In this document: in pieces, positions 32,861 to 38,356 of the stretch
Position numbering within the stretch: the stretch's first letter is position 1
Layout: the number at the start of each line of letters is the position of its first letter
Source of the DNA: Chloroflexota bacterium
Lineage (GTDB): Bacteria > Chloroflexota > Dehalococcoidia > Lucifugimonadales > Australimonadaceae
DNA length: 38,356 nt
Reading direction: 5' to 3'
NCBI GenBank assembly: GCA_026713505.1
Contig: JAPOOH010000387.1
Location: 1-38,356 of the forward strand
The notes under the pieces: generated by a model
The model's input: only the letters and a program-made list of their open reading frames with translations
Databases searched by the model: none
Told to the model about the DNA's origin: nothing
Made by a program: the position numbers and the translations under genes

Positions 32861-34265
32861 CGCGGCGGCGTTCCTGCCGGACGCGTCCGGTCTGGCGGTA
32901 GTCCGGTGCTGTGATGGGCACCTCTGTGACCATCCGTGCGTCGTTGAGGCGCGAGGCGACGGGGTCAGACGGGCCGGACGGGAGGGCGCGCATGGTGATG
33001 ATGGTGGGAAGCCGGGCATTATGCCGGTGGACGATGATCTGGTAGAGCTTCTCGTCCGCCCATGCGGTGGAACTCTCGGAGCCGAGATCGTCCATGATGA
33101 GCAGAGGTGCCTGCTTGATGCGATCGAAGAGCTCGTCGTAGGTGACGCGGCTGTCCGGACTGAACGTGTAGCGGAGGTGGTCCAGCAGGTCGGGCACGAA
33201 GGCGAAAAAGACATCGCCTCCCTGTTCGATGTGCCGGTTGGCAACCGCGACGGCGAGGTGCGTCTTGCCGCAGCCGGGGCCTCCCACGAGAACGAGCCAG
33301 CCCTCCGGCCCCTGCGAGAAGGCGCGCGAGGCATGGAGCGCAGCAGCGAGCGTCTCCCTGTCCACCCTGGTGCGAGCGCGCCCTTCCGGTTGGAAGGAGT
33401 CGAATGTCATCTCCCGGAGCATCGCGTGGGGTATGCCTCCAAGACTCACGGTCCTTGCGGCGGAAGCGCCCCCCATGTCTATGACGAGCGCGTTGCGCGG
33501 GTCGGTCAGCTTGCTCTGTAGGCGTCCGTCCAGCCGTTCCAGCGGAACGGAGGATGTGAGGATGGTCGGAAGGCCATTCAGGTAGCGGTGATTGACAACC
33601 TGGAAGAGCTTCTCCTCAGCCCAGGGCGTGCCGTTGTGTGCGCCGATGTCGTCCAGGATGAGAACCGGGACGTTCTTGACCTGCTCGAACAGCTCATCGT
33701 GAGAGAGCTCAGCGTCGTCGGCATACCCGCCCCGGAGTTGGTCGAGGAGGTCCGGGACGAAAGTGAAGAGGACGGGGTGGCCCTGCAGCATGAGGCGATT
33801 GGCGGCGGCGGCGGCGAGGCAGGTCTTGCCGGTGCCGTGGCCGCCGGTGAGCAGCAGTGAGCCTATGGGCTGTTCGGCGAAGGACTGCGCCGCGCGGAAT
33901 GCGGCGTCGTAGCGGGCGTTCGCTTCGGGGCCAACGCCGGGACCGCTAGTGGCCAACGTCTCAAACGTGACGGCGTGCAGCACGCCGAGGTTGCTGTAGC
34001 GCTGGAGCCGCGTGAGGCGGTCGGTCTCGCTGCGGCGCACCTGGCAAAGGCACGGGAAGGCGCGCCCGAAGTCCGGGTGGCCGACTGGCACGTCGCGGCG
34101 CACCCAGCCCTGTCCCCCGCAGGTGGGGCACACGTCGACAACCGCGGACTCTGCGTCGAGCTGCTGCACCCAGTCAGGAACGGCGGCGACGTTCGAGAAG
34201 TTCCGCTGCTGTAAGCGCCTCAGTATGTCTCCCAGGCTTTCCACTCTGCCTCGTGCCCTTCCCAT
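32853..34265 (-). CDS. Tandem DnaC/IstB-type AAA+ ATPase with N-terminal zinc finger
   Basis: This 470-residue protein has two DnaC/IstB-like ATPase modules in one chain, after a zinc finger (Cys46, Cys49, Cys72 and Cys74). Module 1: Walker A GGHGTGKT (141-148) and Walker B LILDD (202-206). Module 2: Walker A GGPGCGKT (328-335) and Walker B LIMDD (389-393). The modules are alike (FTFVPDLLDQL against FAFVPDLLDHL), so they arose by duplication. The late SRL motif is intact in module 2 (Arg439) but reads SKL (Lys252) in module 1. It lies after dnaB and a DnaD-like gene, which points to helicase loading (inference). The ATG at 34265 overlaps the DnaD-like gene by 92 bases; a GTG at 34244 with GAGG upstream is a good alternative. 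Confidence 0.85.
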   Translation of the reverse strand: MGRARGRVESLGDILRRLQQRNFSNVAAVPDWVQQLDAESAVVDVCPTCGGQGWVRRDVPVGHPDFGRAFPCLCQVRRSETDRLTRLQRYSNLGVLHAVTFETLATSGPGVGPEANARYDAAFRAAQSFAEQPIGSLLLTGGHGTGKTCLAAAAANRLMLQGHPVLFTFVPDLLDQLRGGYADDAELSHDELFEQVKNVPVLILDDIGAHNGTPWAEEKLFQVVNHRYLNGLPTILTSSVPLERLDGRLQSKLTDPRNALVIDMGGASAARTVSLGGIPHAMLREMTFDSFQPEGRARTRVDRETLAAALHASRAFSQGPEGWLVLVGGPGCGKTHLAVAVANRHIEQGGDVFFAFVPDLLDHLRYTFSPDSRVTYDELFDRIKQAPLLIMDDLGSESSTAWADEKLYQIIVHRHNARLPTIITMRALPSGPSDPVASRLNDARMVTEVPITAPDYRQTGRVRQERRRDV

Positions 34266-34827
34266 CTCGCTTCCAGCGCTCAAGCACTGCTCCGATGTAG
34301 CGCCAACTGCGAGCGTTGGCCGCAACCGCCTCGTGGACCGCATCCTCCACCCACCCGGAGGGGTACTCCTCCTCGGCGGCGCGGAGTTCGTCGGCGACCA
34401 ACGGAGTCAGCATACCAATGTTCTCTTCGTAGAGCCGAAAGACGTTCGGGCGTTCGGATGGACGTCCAACCGCCACGTGCCCCGGAGCGGAACCGAACCG
34501 CCCGGCGGCGCGTTCATTCTGAGGCGTGCGTAGCAACAGCCATCCTGCGGATTCGATGAGTGTACCTCGCTCCACGGCGAGCGCGATGCCGCGTTCGATC
34601 TCATCCGCTGAACCGATGGCATCGAGCAGGACGGCATCCGCCCGCAGTGTAGAGACGGGCACGCGTTTCGGTGCGCCGCTCTGCTGGGCCTCGTGCCAGA
34701 GAAAGCGCAGCGTGCACTTCAACTCGGCGCAGTCGGCTATGTCGACCAGGAGGGACGACAGCAGGGACGCAGGCACCGGCAAACGCTTCGCGTCGGCGTC
34801 GAACCCGGTGAATACTGAGGCGGTCAC
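34174..34827 (-). CDS. DnaD-like replication initiation domain protein
   Basis: This 217-residue protein has the layout of a DnaD-type replication protein. A winged-helix-like N-terminal region is followed by a C-terminal DnaB_2-like helix block at about 130-195 (YEENIGMLTPLVADELRAAE, then WVEDAVHEAVAANARSWRYIGAVLERWKRDGKG), whose YI-x2-VL-x2-W pattern is characteristic. The tail is very basic (LLERRRRS). DnaD-type proteins act with the helicase and its loader at origins. The start is GTG at 34827, overlapping the dnaB stop as GTGA, so it is made with DnaB. The gene downstream is the tandem ATPase. The similarity is moderate, so the name is provisional. Confidence 0.72.
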   Translation of the reverse strand: MTASVFTGFDADAKRLPVPASLLSSLLVDIADCAELKCTLRFLWHEAQQSGAPKRVPVSTLRADAVLLDAIGSADEIERGIALAVERGTLIESAGWLLLRTPQNERAAGRFGSAPGHVAVGRPSERPNVFRLYEENIGMLTPLVADELRAAEEEYPSGWVEDAVHEAVAANARSWRYIGAVLERWKRDGKGTRQSGKPGRHTEALTAAELLERRRRS

Positions 34828-36188
34828 AGGACCGCCGTTTCGGTCGCGAGGTTGAGGAAGCGCGAGAACTTGCCGTCGAAGAAGAGATGGATGGTGCGGG
34901 TGGGACCGTGGCGGTTCTTTGCGATGACGAGCTGCGCGAGATTCTCCGGGTACGGGTCAGTTGGATGCCGCGACTCCCACTGCTCGGGCGACATGTACTT
35001 GTCGTCACGGTGGATGAAGGCCACAACGTCGGCGTCTTGTTCGATGCTGCCGGACTCGCGCAGGTCGGAAAGTTGGGGATGGTGGTCGGGGCGTTGTTCG
35101 ATTGCGCGGGAGAGCTGGGAGATGGCGATGACCGGGACGTTGAGGTCTCGGGCGATCGCCTTGAGCTGCCTTGTGATGTCGCTCAGCTCCTGAACGCGGT
35201 TCTCGCCACGGTTCTCGCGCCCGGAGATGAGCTGGAGGTAGTCGACTATGACGATGTCGATGCTCCTGCCGGTGTGGAGGCGACGGAGCTTGGAGCGCAT
35301 CTCCAGGACGGTCTGCGCGGGGGAGTCGTCCATGGAGATGGCGAGATCGGACAACTCACCGATGCCGTGTATGACACGGGCCTGGGCGGTATCGCCGAGG
35401 AGGCCGATGCGCAGGAGGTGGCTGTCCACTTCGGCCTCGGCGGAGAGCAGACGGAGTGCAAGTTGCTCGCGGCTCATCTCCAGGCTGACCACGGCGGCGA
35501 CTGCGCCTTGCCCCGCCGCGTTCCGGGCGATGTTCATGGCGAGAGTCGACTTGCCGAGCGCGGGACGCGCGGCGAGGATGAAGAGGTCGCCGCGCTGCAG
35601 GCGTCCCAGGGCGTTGTCGAGGTCGATGAAGCCGGTGGGGATGGGCGCAACGCCGTGGTCCAGCGGCGCCGTATCGGACGCCTCTTCGAGGTACTGGTCC
35701 AGCACCTCGCGAATCATCACGAAGTCGCGTGTAACGTGCGTGTTGCGGACGCGGAAGAGGATGTCCTCGGCCCGCTCGAGCGCCTGGTTCGTGTCGGGCG
35801 AGTCCTCGTAACCGATGGCGGCGATGTCGCCTGCGGCTTGGATAAGCCGGCGCATGGTAGCGGTACGATTGACGATTCGCGCGAAGTGCTCCGCGTGGAC
35901 CGAGGTGGGAACGGCGGCGATGACATGGCTGAGGTAACCGGGGCCCCCGACCTCTTCCAGCCGCTCCCTGAGCGAGAGCTCGCGGGCGACGCTGATCTGG
36001 TCAATGGGTTCGCCGCGGTGGTAGAGCGACTGGCAGGCCTCGTAGCACCAGCGGTTGCGCTCGCGATAGAAGTCGTCCACGTTCACGAGCGGGGCTATGC
36101 GGTTTATCACCTCCCCGTCTATAAGGAGTGAGCCGATGACCGCTTCTTCTGCGTCCGCATCATGGGGTGGAAGCTTCTCCGCATACAT
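34824..36188 (-). CDS. dnaB: Replicative DNA helicase DnaB
   Basis: This 454-residue helicase is of the normal length. The N-terminal domain covers about 1-105 (PPHDADAEEAVIGSLLID is the family start). The RecA-like C-terminal domain has Walker A ARPALGKS (207-214), Walker B (IDIVIVDYLQLISG) and the DnaB motifs AISQLSRAIEQR and SDLRESGSIEQDADVV. It unwinds DNA at the fork as a hexamer. No intein is present. The ATG at 36188 lies 12 bases after the rplI stop, the widespread rplI-dnaB pairing, and its stop overlaps the DnaD-like start. Confidence 0.97.
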   Translation of the reverse strand: MYAEKLPPHDADAEEAVIGSLLIDGEVINRIAPLVNVDDFYRERNRWCYEACQSLYHRGEPIDQISVARELSLRERLEEVGGPGYLSHVIAAVPTSVHAEHFARIVNRTATMRRLIQAAGDIAAIGYEDSPDTNQALERAEDILFRVRNTHVTRDFVMIREVLDQYLEEASDTAPLDHGVAPIPTGFIDLDNALGRLQRGDLFILAARPALGKSTLAMNIARNAAGQGAVAAVVSLEMSREQLALRLLSAEAEVDSHLLRIGLLGDTAQARVIHGIGELSDLAISMDDSPAQTVLEMRSKLRRLHTGRSIDIVIVDYLQLISGRENRGENRVQELSDITRQLKAIARDLNVPVIAISQLSRAIEQRPDHHPQLSDLRESGSIEQDADVVAFIHRDDKYMSPEQWESRHPTDPYPENLAQLVIAKNRHGPTRTIHLFFDGKFSRFLNLATETAVL

Positions 36189-36200
36189 CCTTCCTCGTTC

Positions 36201-36821
36201 CTACGGCTCCTCTTCCTCTCCGGTTATGCCGTCCCCGGGCTCGTCTTCGTCTTCTTCATAGTCGTCGTCGGGGGACTGGTCTTCTTCTTCGTAGTCGTCG
36301 TAGGCTGTCTCTTCCGCTTCCGCAGTGTCGCCGCCTTCTTCCGTGTCGGCGGCTTCGGTCCGGGCAGCCTCGTAGCCTTCCGGCACGACGGAAACGGTCA
36401 CCTCGGCGGTGACCTCGCGGTAGAGGCGAATGCTGACAGGGTAGTCGCCGGGCTCGTGGATCGCGCTGCCGAGCAGCACCTGGCGGTGGTCTATGGAGCG
36501 GCCTGTCGCGGCGGAGAGCCGGTCCGCGATGTGGCGTCCGGTGACGGAGCCGAAGAGGCGTCCGTTGGGACCCACACGCACCTCCACGGGCACCTGGGTG
36601 CCTTCGATCAGCGCGGCAACCTCTCCCCATTCCTCGGAGAACTGGAGACGCTTCTGCCGGGCCGCTGCTTCGATGGCGCGTATCCGCTGCAACTGCCCCG
36701 GAGTAGCCGGAGCGGCAAGCCCCTTGGGCAGCAGGTAGTTCCGGGCGAACCCGTTCTTCACTTCTTTGACCTCACCTGCATCAGCAGCTCCGGCCACGTC
36801 TTCGAGAAAGATGACTTTCAT
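36201..36821 (-). CDS. rplI: Ribosomal protein bL9 with acidic C-terminal extension
   Basis: This 206-residue bL9 begins MKVIFLEDVAGAADAGEVKEVKNGF and has the rRNA-binding N-domain (1-52), the long helix, and the C-domain to about residue 148. Ordinary bL9 ends near there. This protein adds about 55 residues rich in Asp and Glu (EEEDQSPDDDYEEDEDEP in part), probably disordered. The start at 36821 has GAGG 8 bases upstream; an upstream in-frame extension is not supported. It is the first gene of the rplI-dnaB-DnaD-like-ATPase-HIT-crcB operon. Confidence 0.96.
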   Translation of the reverse strand: MKVIFLEDVAGAADAGEVKEVKNGFARNYLLPKGLAAPATPGQLQRIRAIEAAARQKRLQFSEEWGEVAALIEGTQVPVEVRVGPNGRLFGSVTGRHIADRLSAATGRSIDHRQVLLGSAIHEPGDYPVSIRLYREVTAEVTVSVVPEGYEAARTEAADTEEGGDTAEAEETAYDDYEEEDQSPDDDYEEDEDEPGDGITGEEEEP

Positions 36822-36922
36822 CTCGCAATCCTCGCACTGGGTATGAGTCCGTGCGGACGCGCGGATCGCGCGTTCACACAGCAATGACCATACGGCCACT
36901 GGGCTGGCCGCACGTACGCTAC

Positions 36923-36931
36923 ATCATACCA
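36923..36931 (-). promoter_or_regulatory. Possible extended -10 promoter upstream of rplI
   Basis: On the minus strand TGG followed directly by TATGAT (36931-36923) forms an extended -10 element with five of six -10 bases. It lies about 100 bases before the rplI ATG. No good -35 box is seen, as is usual for this promoter class. The rest of the 265-base gap to purL shows no gene. Confidence 0.35.
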
Positions 36932-37086
36932 CCGGATGAGGTTCCTCCTCCGCGCCCTCGTTGCGCCAGGGCCCCTTGTCACAAACTGCGCCGCGGCGGA
37001 TTGTGGCACAGCGACCCTGTCGACCCACCGCAGCGGAGTCCGCGAATTCTGGCGACCCGCGCGCTTGCGTTTTGGGGACGCCGGTG

Positions 37087-38356
37087 CTATGCGCCCAGCG
37101 CGCGCTCCAGGCCGCCGAAGAAGGCGTCCGCAAGGTCCGCGAGCGGTTCATCCACGAAGCCCGGAATGGCGAACCGCGTTCCCCCCACAACGCCGAGCCG
37201 CGCACACGGCACACCGGCTGCCCGTGAAGCAACCTCGACACGTACAACGTCCGCCTCAGCGCAGCTGACAACGGCTCGCGACGGCGTCTCGCCGAATAGT
37301 GCGGCGTCCCAGCGGCCTCCCGGCCAATGGCCCGCTCCCGTGAAGCCGACGCCTCCGATGACGGCGCTCTCCGCCAGCGCGACACCGAGTCCGCCGTCCG
37401 AGCAGTCGTGGGCGGAGGACAGCAGACGCTCGTGCGCGAGAGTGACGAGGAGCCGCTGCAGACGAACCTCGGCGTCGAGGTCGAGGGTCGGCTTACCCGC
37501 GACCGTTTCGTGTCCCAGCGCGAGGTATTCGCTGCCAGCGAGCGCGCCGCTGTCCGAGGGCGACGCGCCGAGCAGGAGGACGGCGTCGCCCTCGCCGGCA
37601 AATGCGGCGCCTAGCGCGTTGCGGGCGTCGTCCAGTAGACCGACCGCCCCGACTATTGGAGTGGGGTAGATGGCCTCGCCCTGCGTCTCGTTGTAGAGCG
37701 ACACGTTGCCGCTTACGACGGGGACGCCGAGCGCGCGGCAGGCGTCGGCCATGCCTCGGATGCACTCCTCCAGCTGGTAGTAGACCTCCGGCTTCTGAGG
37801 GTTGCCGAAGTTGAGGCAGTCGGTGATGGCCAGCGGGGCTGCGCCCGAGGCGGCGACGTTGCGGCAAGCCTCGGCCACAGCCAACGCTCCGCCGGTGTAG
37901 GGGTCGAGCCAGGCAGTGCGCCCGTTGCCGTCCACGGCCAGGGCGAGCGCCTTGGGCATCTCGCGCAGACGGAGGACGGCGGCGTCACCCGCACCAGGCT
38001 TGACCATCGTGCGTGTCTGCACCTCGTGATCGTAGCGCCGGTAGACGACGCGCTTGCTCGCGACGTTGGATGATGCGATGAGATCACGGAGGATCCGGCC
38101 AGCCTGCGCCGGATCAGGGGCTGGGGGCATCGCAGCGGTGTGCAGGGCATCCAGGTACGCGGGGCGCGTCCCGCCGGGACGGTACTGTGGCGCCTCCACG
38201 AGCGTGGCTATGTTGACCTCGGCGGCGAGTTCGGGGCCGTCGTAGACCCTGGCAATGCCGTCGCCGGTGACGGTTCCGATGGCGGTGATCGGGACATCCC
38301 ACCGGTCGAAGATGCGGCGGACGCCGTCCTCGTTCTCCGGCCTGGCGATGAGGAGC
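37087..38356 (-). CDS. purL: Phosphoribosylformylglycinamidine synthase II, C-terminal 422 residues
   Basis: This is the C-terminal part of PurL, the ATP-dependent enzyme that converts FGAR to FGAM in purine synthesis. The N-terminus lies beyond base 38356. The visible protein begins LLIARPENEDGVRRIFDRWD and includes the second AIRS-type domain with ITDCLNFGNPQKPEVYYQL, GVPVVSGNVSLYNET and HDCSDGGLGVALAESAV. It is the small-type PurL that works with PurQ and PurS, as the C-terminus ends (GGLERALGA) without a glutaminase domain. The stop is TAG at 37087. The rplI gene follows after 265 bases on the same strand. Confidence 0.95.
   Translation of the reverse strand, partial: LLIARPENEDGVRRIFDRWDVPITAIGTVTGDGIARVYDGPELAAEVNIATLVEAPQYRPGGTRPAYLDALHTAAMPPAPDPAQAGRILRDLIASSNVASKRVVYRRYDHEVQTRTMVKPGAGDAAVLRLREMPKALALAVDGNGRTAWLDPYTGGALAVAEACRNVAASGAAPLAITDCLNFGNPQKPEVYYQLEECIRGMADACRALGVPVVSGNVSLYNETQGEAIYPTPIVGAVGLLDDARNALGAAFAGEGDAVLLLGASPSDSGALAGSEYLALGHETVAGKPTLDLDAEVRLQRLLVTLAHERLLSSAHDCSDGGLGVALAESAVIGGVGFTGAGHWPGGRWDAALFGETPSRAVVSCAEADVVRVEVASRAAGVPCARLGVVGGTRFAIPGFVDEPLADLADAFFGGLERALGA

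Noticed and set aside
34887..36131. Plus-strand open frame of 414 codons opposite dnaB
   Set aside because: It mirrors the dnaB codons and shows no domain or ribosome site of its own.

Overview
The window is a dense, GC-rich bacterial chromosome segment. It most resembles a Chloroflexota genome of the Dehalococcoidia/SAR202 type. That placement is an inference from gene content: four family III CoA-transferase domains plus a racemase/enolase-superfamily enzyme, thiolase-like and amidohydrolase genes, a lipoprotein with a long Pro/Thr linker, many GTG/TTG starts, and a DnaB to DnaD-like to tandem-ATPase replication block. No rRNA or marker phylogeny was available to confirm it. There is no CRISPR array, IS element or prophage.

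Layout, left to right. (1) 1-2392 (-): M1 aminopeptidase, C-terminus cut by the left edge. (2) 2586-7838 (-): a five-gene operon for a 2-oxoacid/acetoin dehydrogenase-type complex. One E2 is followed by two successive E1 alpha/beta pairs, and no E3 is in view. (3) 8414-13636 (+): thiolase-like protein, DUF35 partner, a double-domain family III CoA-transferase and an enolase-superfamily enzyme, behind a plausible promoter at 8274. (4) 13664-23335 (-): a long operon read from a strong promoter at 23465-23493. It encodes a family 5 substrate-binding lipoprotein, DppB and DppC permeases, CoA-transferase, amidohydrolase, CoA-transferase, enoyl-CoA hydratase, alpha/beta hydrolase and cupin. Regions 3 and 4 converge and look like one uptake-and-catabolism island for a compound activated and degraded as CoA thioesters; the substrate cannot be read from sequence.

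(5) 23619-27532 (+): a GldA/GldF/GldG-like ABC-2 exporter set plus a DUF4340-like protein. It lies in the opposite orientation between the two halves of the oligopeptide transporter. (6) 27522-29552 (-): the DppF and DppD ATPases, preceded by a membrane-anchored SurA/parvulin-like foldase (29603-30730) and tRNA-Arg(CCG) (30841-30915). (7) 31278-31820 (+): a small collagen-like (Gly-X-Y) lipoprotein with its own clear promoter and a very strong downstream hairpin.

(8) 32008-36821 (-): a tightly overlapping housekeeping operon: rplI with an acidic tail, dnaB, a DnaD-like gene, a tandem two-module DnaC/IstB-type ATPase, a HIT protein and crcB. (9) 37087-38356 (-): purL, N-terminus beyond the right edge.

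The items most worth a second look are the tandem helicase-loader-like ATPase, the duplicated and diverged E1 pairs around a single E2 with an altered active site, the thiolase-like/DUF35 pair lacking the usual C-terminal His motif, the split Dpp transporter, and the collagen-like lipoprotein.
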